From assembly GCA_963765075.1 (NCBI GenBank), contig CAVXVA010000001.1:62001-126000 (forward strand): 64,000 nt of DNA, written 5' to 3'. A program made the translations under genes and the position numbers. Within the stretch, counting starts at the first letter, position 1, and every line of letters begins with the position of its first letter. A model generated the notes under the pieces. It saw nothing but the letters and a program-made list of their open reading frames with translations, ran no database searches and was not told the origin of the DNA. Shown here one piece after another: positions 54,857-63,415 of the stretch. The DNA comes from JAENVU01 sp963765075 (GTDB lineage Bacteria; Actinomycetota; Acidimicrobiia; IMCC26256; JAENVU01).

Positions 54857-55443
54857 ACCCCAAGTTCTGGTGGTACCTCGCCCGCGCGACGGGACTCGTG
54901 GCCTGGGGCGCCGCGGGCCTCTCGATCATCCTCGGCCTGACCTTGAGTGGGCGGCTCAGCCGCCGTCCCCGCCCGGCGTGGCAGCTCGACCTCCACCGCT
55001 TCCTCGGCGGGCTGAGTGTGGCGTTCCTCGCCGTACACCTGGCCGCATTGAGCCTCGATCCGACCGTGGACTTCGGGCCCGGCGCCCTGGCCATCCCGAT
55101 GGCGGCACCCTGGCGACCCGGCGCGGTCGCCTGGGGGATCGTCGCGGCCGACGCGCTCATCGCCGTCGAGGTCACCTCGTTACTCGCGACCCGCATCCCG
55201 AAGCGGGTGTGGCGGGCGGTGCACTTCGCCAGTTACGGCGTGTGGATCAGCGGAACCGTGCATGCCCTCCAAGCGGGCAGCGATGCCACGGTCGTCCGGG
55301 GGATCGCGCTCGTTGCGTCGATCCTGATCGTCAACCTGACGGTGGTACGGATCGTGGGGCGCCGAATCCCTCGAGCACCGTCACGAGTTCCGGCGGCAGC
55401 GCCGATTCAAACTCCATCCGCGAGCCCGTCGCCGGATGGGTGA
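54853..55443 (+). CDS. Ferric-reductase-like transmembrane heme protein
   Basis: 196 residues, about five membrane helices, similar to the ferric reductase/YedZ (MsrQ) heme domain. Possible heme His pairs lie in LDLHRFLGGLSVAFLAVHLAA and in WRAVHFASYGVWISGTVHALQ. No flavin or NADPH domain is attached. ATG overlaps the apbE stop by 4 nt. Together with apbE it suggests electron transfer across the membrane. The last 113 bp overlap the 3' end of the rluD gene on the other strand. Confidence 0.85.
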   Translation: MNPKFWWYLARATGLVAWGAAGLSIILGLTLSGRLSRRPRPAWQLDLHRFLGGLSVAFLAVHLAALSLDPTVDFGPGALAIPMAAPWRPGAVAWGIVAADALIAVEVTSLLATRIPKRVWRAVHFASYGVWISGTVHALQAGSDATVVRGIALVASILIVNLTVVRIVGRRIPRAPSRVPAAAPIQTPSASPSPDG

Positions 55444-56266
55444 AGGCCAACCGAGCAGCGTGGAGGAACGGTCGGGCCAGACGAACGTCGGTGTTGCCGT
55501 AGACGGAGTCACCGAGCACGGGATGATCGATGGCCGCCAGGTGCACTCGGATCTGGTGGGTCCGGCCGGTCTCGAGTTCGACGGCGAGTCGAGCCGTGTC
55601 ATCGAACACGTCGACCACTTCGTAGTGGGTCCGGGCCTCACGTCCGCCGACACGCACAGCCATCCGGGTCGGCCAGCGGGGCGACCGTCCGATCGGCGCG
55701 TCGACGGTCCCGCGCGTCGACGTCGGAATCCCGTGGACGACCGCCACATACATCCGCTCCACGTCGTGGGCGGAGAGATCGCGGACCAGCGCGGTGTAGG
55801 CGGCGGGAGTCCGGGCGACCACGAGTAATCCGCTGGTGTCCCGATCGAGGCGGTGCACGATGCCGGGCCGGGCCGGATCACCGACCCCGGCGAGGTCGAA
55901 CCGGGCGAGCAGACCACTCACCAGGGTGCCCGTCGCATGGCCCGCGCCCGGGTGCACCACCAGGCCTGCCGGTTTGTCGACCACGATCACGTCATCGTCG
56001 GCGTACACGACGGTGACCTCGACGTCGGGTTCCGGGCCCGGTGGCGGTGGCGGTGTGGGCTCGCCCCTCCACTCCAACGTGGTTCCGGCATCGAGCCGAG
56101 CACTGCGCGCCACGGCGACGCCATCGATGAGCACATCGCCTCGCTCCACCATCTCCCGCACCGCGTTGCGCGACCACCCGGTGAGCAGCGCGACCGCACG
56201 ATCGACGCGTTCGCCCGCGAGGGTCTCGGGCACGACGAGTGGACTCTCGTCATCAGTGGGGCTCAC
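55331..56266 (-). CDS. Pseudouridine synthase RluD family
   Basis: About 311 residues from GTG 56266 (SPTDDESPLVVPETLAG). N-terminal S4 domain (RVDRAVALLTGWSRNAVREMV), then VVYADDDVIVVDKPAGLVVHPGAG, the catalytic Asp in GIVHRLDRDTSGLLVVART, VELETGRTHQIRVHLAAIDHPVLGD in parts and HAARLAFTHP. Modifies uridines in 23S rRNA (RluD/RluC class). The GTG overlaps the lspA stop as GTGA; lspA-rluD is a common pair. Confidence 0.94.
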   Translation of the reverse strand: MSPTDDESPLVVPETLAGERVDRAVALLTGWSRNAVREMVERGDVLIDGVAVARSARLDAGTTLEWRGEPTPPPPPGPEPDVEVTVVYADDDVIVVDKPAGLVVHPGAGHATGTLVSGLLARFDLAGVGDPARPGIVHRLDRDTSGLLVVARTPAAYTALVRDLSAHDVERMYVAVVHGIPTSTRGTVDAPIGRSPRWPTRMAVRVGGREARTHYEVVDVFDDTARLAVELETGRTHQIRVHLAAIDHPVLGDSVYGNTDVRLARPFLHAARLAFTHPATGSRMEFESALPPELVTVLEGFGAPRSVPPSG

Positions 56267-56724
56267 GGCGTCGACTCCATGTCGGTGGGCTTCGATCGGA
56301 AACTCAACAGGATCAGCAGGATCGCGCCACACGTGATCGCCGAATCGGCGACATTGAACGACGGGAACGAGCCGACGCGCACGAAGTCGACCACATGACC
56401 GCGCAGCACCCCGGGCGAGCGAAGGAACCGATCGATCAGGTTCCCGATCGCACCCCCCAAGACGAGCGACAGCCCCACGATCGTCCATCGATCCGTGGAC
56501 GACCGAATGGTGTGCACCAACCAGGCACTCAGGCCGATCGCCAGAATCGCGAGCACCACGGTCGCGTTCGTGAACGAACTGAACGCGCCGCCCGAGTTCC
56601 GGACAACGCGAAACTCGATCGTGTCTCCGACGATCGACAGCGGCGAATCCGAATACCTCGCCACCACCCACAATTTGGTCAGCTGATCGACCACCGCCAC
56701 CACGCCGACAATGACGGGCGGCAC
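56263..56724 (-). CDS. lspA: Lipoprotein signal peptidase LspA
   Basis: Aspartyl membrane protease that removes signal peptides from prolipoproteins. Four membrane helices. Seen: DQLTKLWVVARY, VVRNSGGAFSSF (NxGxAF), LGGAIGNLIDRFLR (first catalytic Asp) and HVVDFVRVG (second). GTG 56724 gives 153 residues; the frame is open further upstream into the dksA end, so the start is not certain. Confidence 0.92.
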   Translation of the reverse strand: MPPVIVGVVAVVDQLTKLWVVARYSDSPLSIVGDTIEFRVVRNSGGAFSSFTNATVVLAILAIGLSAWLVHTIRSSTDRWTIVGLSLVLGGAIGNLIDRFLRSPGVLRGHVVDFVRVGSFPSFNVADSAITCGAILLILLSFRSKPTDMESTP

Positions 56725-56740
56725 CCACCGCGGTGTGGAT

Positions 56741-57619
56741 TTAACGACGGCGCTCGACACGCTGTTTGCAGTCGACGCACGTGTCGGCCCACGGAATCGC
56801 TTCGAGGCGCGCCACCGGAATCCGTCGACCGGCGGGCGTGCACAGACCGTAGGTACCACTCGCCATCCGCTCGAGCGCCCGGTCGATGTCGTCAACCGCC
56901 AATCGGGCCGTCGCCGACAACATCAGGTCCCGCTCGCGTTCGACGCTGATCGTGTCGCCCTCGCCCGACTCCTCGTCGAACTGCGTGTCGCCCTGTTCCC
57001 GCTCGTTGACGAGCGCTTCCGCGTCGGCTTGGAGTTCTTCGGCCTGGCGGACGTGGCGAGCGCGTTCTTCGATCAGCATCTCGTGCAGCTTCTCGATGGT
57101 CTTCGGCGTGATGTTCGGCGCCTGCTTGGGAACGAAGATCCCCGAGAGCGGACAGGTCGCGCCCGCCGGCGCCTTCTTCACCGGGGCCGCCTTGGCCGGT
57201 GCGACCTTCTTCACTGCGGCTTGCTTGGCCGGCGCGACCTTGACCGGTGCAGCCTTCTTCGCCGCGGCCTTCTTCACTGCGGCCTGCTTCGCCGCGGCCT
57301 TCTTTACCGGTGCGGCCTTCTTCGCCACGGCCTGCTTCGACGCGGCCTGCTTCGCCGCGGCCTTCTTTACCGGTGCGGCCTTCTTCGCAACGGCCTGCTT
57401 CGCCGCGGCCTTCTTCACCGGTGCGGCGTGCTTCGCCACAGCCTTTGCGGGGGCCTGTTTGGCTGCCGTCTTCGTCGCCGCCGGCTTCGACGGCACCTTC
57501 TTCGCGGCGGCTTTCTTCGCCACGGCCTTCTTCGCGATGACCGACTTCTTTGCCGCAGTCTTCTTCGTCGCGGACGACTTCGACGCGCTGGGGGCCTTCC
57601 GGCCGGTGGCCTGAGCCAT
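56741..57619 (-). CDS. DksA/TraR-type zinc-finger protein with a Lys/Ala-rich histone-like N-terminus
   Basis: 292 residues from ATG 57619 (GAGG eight bases before). Residues ~5-150 are a Lys/Ala/Pro/Val repeat (KKAAAKQAVAKKAAPVKKAA style) like histone H1 or HupB tails. Residues ~160-292 are a DksA/TraR-like coiled coil (KLHEMLIEERARHVRQAEEL) and C-terminal finger (GTYGLCTPAGRRIPVARLEA; CVDC). Only three finger cysteines are seen. It may bind DNA through the tail and act at RNA polymerase through the coiled coil. Divergent from ileS; upstream of lspA by 16 bp. Confidence 0.85.
   Translation of the reverse strand: MAQATGRKAPSASKSSATKKTAAKKSVIAKKAVAKKAAAKKVPSKPAATKTAAKQAPAKAVAKHAAPVKKAAAKQAVAKKAAPVKKAAAKQAASKQAVAKKAAPVKKAAAKQAAVKKAAAKKAAPVKVAPAKQAAVKKVAPAKAAPVKKAPAGATCPLSGIFVPKQAPNITPKTIEKLHEMLIEERARHVRQAEELQADAEALVNEREQGDTQFDEESGEGDTISVERERDLMLSATARLAVDDIDRALERMASGTYGLCTPAGRRIPVARLEAIPWADTCVDCKQRVERRR
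57170..57600. repeat. Lys/Ala-codon repeat region of the DksA-like gene
   Basis: Degenerate tandem units on the minus strand encode KKAAPVKKAAAKQA-type repeats; near-identical blocks occur around 57290-57430. Such arrays vary in length between strains and can mislead assembly. Confidence 0.8.
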
Positions 57620-57713
57620 CGGAAATCCTCTGGGTGGGAACGGGAAGCGGCGGATGATAGTGCAGGCGGCATTGAGACCGGGGGTAGTGGGGGTCGCCGA
57701 ATAGGCTCCGGCC

Positions 57714-60700
57714 GTGCCATTCGACCCTGTCGACCCCCGATTGGACCTCGTCGCGCTCGAGGATCGCATCCTCGCCGGCTGGCGCGCCGATGACGTTTTC
57801 GCCGAGTCGCTCCGCCAGCGAGCCGACGCGCCCGAGTGGGTCTTCTACGAGGGCCCGCCGACCGCCAACGGCCGTCCCGGCATCCATCACGTGTGGGCGC
57901 GCCTGTTCAAGGACATCTACCCCCGGTTCCACACGATGCGGGGCAAATACGTGGCCCGAAAAGCCGGCTGGGACTGTCACGGCCTCCCCGTCGAGGTCGA
58001 AGTCGAGAAGGAACTCGGCTTCTCGGGCAAGCCCCAGATCGAGGACTACGGCATCGAGGCGTTCAACCGCCGGTGTCGGGAGTCGGTCCAGCGCTACGTC
58101 GAGGACTGGTCGGCGATGACCAGTCGCATCGGCATGTGGCTCGATCTCTCCGACGCTTACACCACGATGAGCAATCCATTCATCGAGAGCGTCTGGTGGC
58201 TCTTCCACGAGATGTGGACCAAAGGCCTGATCTACGAGGGCGCCAAAGTCGTCCCCTACTGCGGCCGCTGCGGCACGGCGTTGTCGAGCCATGAACTGGG
58301 CCAACCCGGCGCGTACCGCGACATCACCGAGGATTCGGTCTACGTCCGCTTCCCGGTCGTCGACTCGGACTTCGACCTCCTGGTCTGGACCACGACTCCG
58401 TGGACGCTCGTGAGCAATGTCGGTGCGGCCGTCGGGCCCGACGTCACCTACGCCCGGGTCGAGATGACCGGGGCGCGCGACCTCGTGCTCGCCGCCGACC
58501 GCGTGGAGATCGTGCTCGGGTCGGACGCACGGATCGTCGCCACGCTGCGGGCCGACGATCTCGTCGGGCTCCGCTACGAGCGCCCCTTCGACGCGCTACC
58601 GGCCGTCGGCGACGGTTGGCGCGTGGTGAGCGCGGAGTTCGTCACGGTCGACGACGGCTCCGGGATCGTGCACTTGGCCCCGGCCTTCGGTGAGATCGAC
58701 CGCGAGGTCGGCGTCGCCGAGGGTCTCCCGATGCTGAACCCGGTCAACGCCCAGGCCCGGTTCGACGACACCGTGCCGTTCCTCACCGGCCAGTTCGTCA
58801 AGGATGCGGACCCCGCCCTGATCGAGGACCTGCGCGCGCGCGGACTCCTCGTCCTCGCGGTTCCCTACGAACACTCCTATCCCCATTGCTGGCGGTGCAG
58901 CACCCCATTGATCTACTGGGCCAAGCCCACCTGGTTCGCGCGCACCAGCGAACGCAAGGCCGACCTCCTGGCCGAGAACGAGCGGATCGGCTGGCACCCC
59001 GAACACATTCGCCATGGCCGATTCGGCGACTGGCTGAGCAACAACGTCGATTGGGCGCTCTCGCGCGACCGGTTCTGGGGGACGCCGATCCCCGTCTGGC
59101 GCTGCGACGACTGTCATGGCGACACCTGCGTCGGCTCGGTGGCCGAACTCGGCGAACGCGCCGATTGCGACCTGAGCGACCTCGACCTGCATCGACCGTT
59201 CGTCGACGACATCACGATCCGATGCGAGCACTGCAACGGTCGCGCCCAGCGGGTCGAACCCGTGCTGGACGCCTGGTTCGATTCCGGATCGATGCCCGCG
59301 GCGCAGCTGCACTACCCGTTCGAGAACCAGGACCTCTTCGAACGTCGATTCCCGGCCGACTTCATCTGTGAGGCGATCGACCAGACCCGCGGCTGGTTCT
59401 ACTCGCTCCTTGCGGTCAACACCCTGGTGTTCGACCGCGCCCCGTACCGAGATGTTGTCTGCCTTGCGCTCCTGCTCGATCAGGACGGCCAGAAGATGTC
59501 GAAGACTCGCGGGAACGTCGTCGACCCCTGGAGCGTGCTGACCACCCGCGGCGCGGACGCCCTCCGGTGGAACTTCGCGTTCGCCAGTTCGCCCTGGACT
59601 CCGAAACGGGTCTACCTCGAAAACATCGACGAGACGACGAACCGGTTCCTCGTGACCCTCTGGAACACCTACGTCTTCTTGATCACCTACGCCAACCTGG
59701 ACGGGTGGGAACCGAGTTCCACGCCCACCGCGGCGGCCGATTCCGATCACGTGATGGACCGCTGGATCCGATCCCGCACCCACAGCACGGTCCGCTCGGT
59801 GACCGATCACCTGGAGGGTTTCGACGCACTCGGTGCGACCCAGGCGCTGGACGCGCTCGTCGATGACCTCTCCAACTGGTACGTGCGCCGCAGTCGGCCC
59901 CGCTTCTGGAAAGCCTCCGACGGCTCGGCCCACGCGGTCCTCCACGAATGCCTGACCCTCGTGGCCACGATGCTCGCGCCGATCTGTCCGTTCACGGCCG
60001 ACGCGATGTACATGAACCTGACCGGCACCACGCGATCGGTTCATCTCGCGGACTGGCCGGTCGCCGACCTCGACGCCATCGACCGCGATCTCGAGTCCGC
60101 GATGCACCTCGCCCGCGAACTCGTGTCACTCGGGCTCGCGGCGCGGGCAGAGGCGAAGTTGCGCGTCCGTCAACCGCTCCCCCGGGCCATCGCACTCGTC
60201 GGCCCCGGCGCCGGGCTCGACCCGACCGTGGCCGCGGAGATCGCCGACGCGCTCAACGTGAAGACACTCGAGACCGTGACCACCCTCGATGGCCTCCTCG
60301 ACTACACCGTCGTCCCCAACTTCCGGGCCTTGGGTCCGAAGGTCGGCAAGCTCTTGCCCCAGGTCAAGACGGTGCTCGCAGCAGCCGACGGCGCCGCGGT
60401 TCGGGCCGCGTTCGAAATCAGCGGTGAGTGGCAGGTCACCGTCGACGGCACCCAGCTCACCTTGGGCCCCGACGACGTGCAGATTCGGGCCGCATCCCAC
60501 GAACAGTTCGCCCTGGCCCAGGACGGACCATTGGCCGTCGCCCTCGACACCCGACTCACCGACGCGCTGCGCCGGGAGGGTCTGGCACGCGAAATCGTCC
60601 GCAGCCTCAACGACCTCCGGAAGTCCGCCGGATTCGAGATTGCCGACCGCGTGCGCATCACTCTCGCCGGCGACGACGCCCTCGCTTCAGCCGTGGGCGA

Positions 60701-60824
60701 ACACCACGCCTGGATCGCCGCCGAGGTGCTCGCGACTCAGCTCGAGATCGGGGCCCCGGAGGGCGACGTTCACGATCTGGAGATCGACGGCGTGCCCTGG
60801 CGCGTCGCGATCAGTCGTTCGTAG
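57714..60824 (+). CDS. ileS: Isoleucyl-tRNA synthetase, eukaryote-like (IleRS2) type
   Basis: Class I synthetase, 1036 residues. HIGH-type motif GPPTANGRPGIHHVWARLFKD near 47-67 in parts, CHGLPVEVEVEKELG, zinc pairs YCGRCG (about 182), CWRCSTPLIYWAKPTWF, CDDCHG and CEHCNG, editing domain with LVWTTTPWTLVSN, RGWFYSLLAVNTLVF, and KMSKTRGNVVDPW near 593. The length and the motif set match the type used by eukaryotes and many actinobacteria, often less sensitive to mupirocin. GTG start, 94 bp from the divergent dksA-like gene. Confidence 0.95.
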   Translation: MPFDPVDPRLDLVALEDRILAGWRADDVFAESLRQRADAPEWVFYEGPPTANGRPGIHHVWARLFKDIYPRFHTMRGKYVARKAGWDCHGLPVEVEVEKELGFSGKPQIEDYGIEAFNRRCRESVQRYVEDWSAMTSRIGMWLDLSDAYTTMSNPFIESVWWLFHEMWTKGLIYEGAKVVPYCGRCGTALSSHELGQPGAYRDITEDSVYVRFPVVDSDFDLLVWTTTPWTLVSNVGAAVGPDVTYARVEMTGARDLVLAADRVEIVLGSDARIVATLRADDLVGLRYERPFDALPAVGDGWRVVSAEFVTVDDGSGIVHLAPAFGEIDREVGVAEGLPMLNPVNAQARFDDTVPFLTGQFVKDADPALIEDLRARGLLVLAVPYEHSYPHCWRCSTPLIYWAKPTWFARTSERKADLLAENERIGWHPEHIRHGRFGDWLSNNVDWALSRDRFWGTPIPVWRCDDCHGDTCVGSVAELGERADCDLSDLDLHRPFVDDITIRCEHCNGRAQRVEPVLDAWFDSGSMPAAQLHYPFENQDLFERRFPADFICEAIDQTRGWFYSLLAVNTLVFDRAPYRDVVCLALLLDQDGQKMSKTRGNVVDPWSVLTTRGADALRWNFAFASSPWTPKRVYLENIDETTNRFLVTLWNTYVFLITYANLDGWEPSSTPTAAADSDHVMDRWIRSRTHSTVRSVTDHLEGFDALGATQALDALVDDLSNWYVRRSRPRFWKASDGSAHAVLHECLTLVATMLAPICPFTADAMYMNLTGTTRSVHLADWPVADLDAIDRDLESAMHLARELVSLGLAARAEAKLRVRQPLPRAIALVGPGAGLDPTVAAEIADALNVKTLETVTTLDGLLDYTVVPNFRALGPKVGKLLPQVKTVLAAADGAAVRAAFEISGEWQVTVDGTQLTLGPDDVQIRAASHEQFALAQDGPLAVALDTRLTDALRREGLAREIVRSLNDLRKSAGFEIADRVRITLAGDDALASAVGEHHAWIAAEVLATQLEIGAPEGDVHDLEIDGVPWRVAISRS

Positions 60825-60829
60825 CGGAT

Positions 60830-61832
60830 TCAGCGCCCGCGTCGACGGAACAGCCCGCCGCGCTGGTCGTCGGGATCGAAGTCGCCGGTTCCCATGGAGT
60901 CGCGGGGACCGAGCGGGGTCTCGTCGGTGACGGCTTCACGCAGGCTGGCAAAGAACGCGTCGTCGTCGAGGTGTTCGGCATCCGGCTCGGTGTCGAAGAG
61001 CGGCGGGCGCGTCACGGGCGGCGTCGATGACTCCTCCCATGGCGTCGCACTTTCATTCGCCGGTGCCGGTGCCGGTGCCGGTGAGGATGCAGCCACCCCG
61101 AACGCGGGCGGCGGGACCGCGCCGCACCGACGGTGGGCTCGCGACCGGTGGCGCGGCAACCGCCGATGGTGGCATGACCGGCGGTGGCGTCGCGGCCGCG
61201 GGCGCTTCGGGAGTCACCACGGGAAGCGGCGGCGTCGGAGCGCTCGTCGGTGACGGCGTGGCGTCGCCCGCGACGCGAGGCATCACGACATCGTGGGTCG
61301 TGGGACGGGGCGACGGCGCGACCGATCCCTTGCTCGACAACATCTCGAGGTCGGACTCGACCGCACGGCGCAACCGGACGCGGTAATCGGCCTCGAATCG
61401 TTCCAGTGCATCGATGTCGGCCACGAGCGCGTCGCGCTTGGCGCCGAGTTCGAGCACTTCGCCTTCGAGACGCCGCCGCTCGGTCTCGGCCTGCCGGCGG
61501 GCGTTGGTCTCCGCCTCCATGACCATCGTGCGCGACTTCGTTTCGGCGTCATCGAGAATCTGCCGGGCCTTGCTCTGCGCTTCGGCCACCGCCTCGTCTG
61601 CGGCCCGCTGCGCCAACAAGAGCGTGCGGTGCAACATGTCCTCGGTCTCGCGCGTCTTGCCGGCATCGGCCGCACCGGAGTCGACCTGGGCCTGTACGGC
61701 CCGCAGTTGGCCGTCGAGGGCCTCAATGCGGCTGGCGGCACGTTCCAGCAAATCGTCGACATCGTCACGGTTGTACAAACCGAACCGTTCACGAATATCA
61801 ATGTCACGGAGTTCTCGAGGCGTTACATCCAT
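60830..61832 (-). CDS. DivIVA/Wag31-like polar growth or division protein, frame interrupted
   Basis: N-terminal DivIVA domain (MDVTPRELRDIDIRERFG, LYNRDDVDDLLERAASRIE), then a long coiled coil (about 40-170: AVAEAQSKARQILDDAETKS, RRQAETERRRLEGEVLELGA) and a Pro/Ala linker. At 61114-61127 one base must be skipped; the next frame continues CGAVPPPAFGVAASSPAPAP and ends with an acidic block (AEHLDDDAFFASLREAVTDE) and FRRRGR. About 330 residues. Marks curved membranes at poles and septa. Its place before yggT and sepF is the standard actinobacterial order. Confidence 0.88.
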
Positions 61833-61901
61833 GGTCGGCATCGTAGCGATGCACGCGGGTCAGAATCGAGACTGGTCCGCGAACCGGACATCAGCGACGT
61901 G

Positions 61902-62144
61902 TCACTGACACGCGATGTTGCGGGCAACTCCCAGCACCACGATGATCACGAAGAACGAAAGATCGAACGGCCCGGCCGGGGGAATCACTCGCCGGGCCGG
62001 CGCGGCCAGGGGCTCGGTCAGGTCGGCGAGCACGCGGTTCACCGACGCCATTGCCCCACCAGATGGTGGCAACCACGACAAAATGGCCCGGGCGAAGAAG
62101 ACCAGCAGATAGGCAGTGAGGAGCGCGCAGATCAGTTCTTGCAC
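61902..62144 (-). CDS. YggT family membrane protein
   Basis: 80 residues, two membrane helices (LICALLTAYLLVFFARAILSW; FDLSFFVIIVVLGVARNIA) with the YggT signature RVLADLTEPLAAPARRVIPPAGPFDLS in parts. Lies between sepF and divIVA as in most actinobacteria. Role in division or turgor response is not proven. Confidence 0.9.
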   Translation of the reverse strand: MQELICALLTAYLLVFFARAILSWLPPSGGAMASVNRVLADLTEPLAAPARRVIPPAGPFDLSFFVIIVVLGVARNIACQ

Positions 62145-62156
62145 AGGCGGTGGCGG

Positions 62157-62717
62157 TCAGGCGCCGTAGAGGCCACGGGCCTGGAGGCGGTCCTTCTCCT
62201 CTTGGGAGACCTCGACGTTCGACGGCGTCAGGAGGAAGACCTGGTCGGACACCCGGGCCATCGAACCGCCGATCGCATACGTCAGGCCGCTCGAGAAGTC
62301 GATCAATCGCCGTTGGAGATCTCGTCCGAGTCCCTGGAGGTTGATGATGACGGGCTGATCACTCTTGAGCCGGTCACCGACCTCTTGGGCGTCGTTGAAG
62401 CCTTGGGGCTCCACGACGTGCACCCGTGCCGCCGAGGACGGTAGCGGCCGAATCAGCGGCGTCACCGTCGGTTCGGGATCTCCGAGCGGTACGGCCCGCA
62501 CTCGGGGTGTCACCCGGGTAACCGGCGCGGGCGCCGGCGGCTCCCGACGGGACGACGGCTCGCGACGAGGCTTCACGGGACGTTCGATCGCGACCGCAGG
62601 CGCGGCCTCGACGAACTCCTCCTCGGCGAGATCCAACTCGTCGTAGTCGTACTCATAGCCCTCGTCGTCATCCTTGAGACCGAGGTACACCATCGTTTTC
62701 TGCCACATGCCCGGCAT
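62157..62717 (-). CDS. sepF: Cell division protein SepF
   Basis: FtsZ-membrane linker, the main such anchor in actinobacteria that lack FtsA. 186 residues: amphipathic N-terminal helix (MWQKTMVYLGLKDD), an acidic then Pro/Arg-rich linker, and the SepF core (VEPQGFNDAQEVGDRLKSDQ, PVIINLQGLGRDLQRRLIDF, SSGLTYAIGGSMARVSDQVF, LLTPSNVEVS). Intact. Confidence 0.96.
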   Translation of the reverse strand: MPGMWQKTMVYLGLKDDDEGYEYDYDELDLAEEEFVEAAPAVAIERPVKPRREPSSRREPPAPAPVTRVTPRVRAVPLGDPEPTVTPLIRPLPSSAARVHVVEPQGFNDAQEVGDRLKSDQPVIINLQGLGRDLQRRLIDFSSGLTYAIGGSMARVSDQVFLLTPSNVEVSQEEKDRLQARGLYGA

Positions 62718-62739
62718 GTCCTCTCCCTCCGGAAGGTCG

Positions 62740-63405
62740 TCAGGTTACCGCCCCGGGGCGCGATTTTGGGGGAATGTCGGCCCGGTGGCCGAAGAGTCCG
62801 GTTCCGACCCGCACGATCGTGGCTCCTTCTTCGATGGCGGCCTCGAAATCACCGCTCATTCCCATCGACAACTCGGCCAGCTCCAACGCCTCGGCCAGGG
62901 CCCGCAGCGACGCAAAGATCGGCCGGGGGTCGCCGACGGCGGGCGCGACCGTCATCAGACCCACCACTTCCGCTCCCCCGGCCCGAAGCCGTTCCGCAAT
63001 CCCCCCCGCCTCCGACGGGTCACAGCCACCCTTGAGATCCTCGCCGGCGACGTTGACTTCGATCAGGACCCGGGCGTGCTCGACCCGGCGCGTCAGTGCC
63101 TCGGCGGTCGCGAGGTCGTCGATCGAGTGCCACCAGGAAACCCAGGGGCGTAGCTGGTTGATCTTGTTGCGTTGCAAACGGCCGATGAAGTGCCACGCGG
63201 GATCCTGGGCCACGAGGTCCGGAGCCTTGGCGACGAGTTCCTGCGCTCGATTCTCCCCCAGGTCGACGACGCCGGCCCGAATGACCGCGGCGATCTCTGC
63301 CGCCGTGCGGGTCTTCGTCGCGGCGACCAAGCGCACGGCCTCGGGCGGACGACCGGACCGGGCCGCCGCCGCCGCCATCCGTTCGCGCACCTCGCGTACG
63401 CGCAT
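62740..63405 (-). CDS. PLP homeostasis protein YggS/PLPBP
   Basis: 221 residues, single-domain alanine-racemase-like fold. Lys of the PLP site in RLVAATKTRTAAEI, then LGENRAQELVAKA, WHFIGRLQRNKINQLRPWVSWWHSID in parts, LIEVNVAGEDLKGGC, VVGLMTVAP, LSMGMSGDFEAAIEEGATIVRVGTGLFG in parts. ATG 63405 lies 10 bp after the pgeF stop. Confidence 0.95.
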   Translation of the reverse strand: MRVREVRERMAAAAARSGRPPEAVRLVAATKTRTAAEIAAVIRAGVVDLGENRAQELVAKAPDLVAQDPAWHFIGRLQRNKINQLRPWVSWWHSIDDLATAEALTRRVEHARVLIEVNVAGEDLKGGCDPSEAGGIAERLRAGGAEVVGLMTVAPAVGDPRPIFASLRALAEALELAELSMGMSGDFEAAIEEGATIVRVGTGLFGHRADIPPKSRPGAVT

Positions 63406-63415
63406 CGTGATGGCC

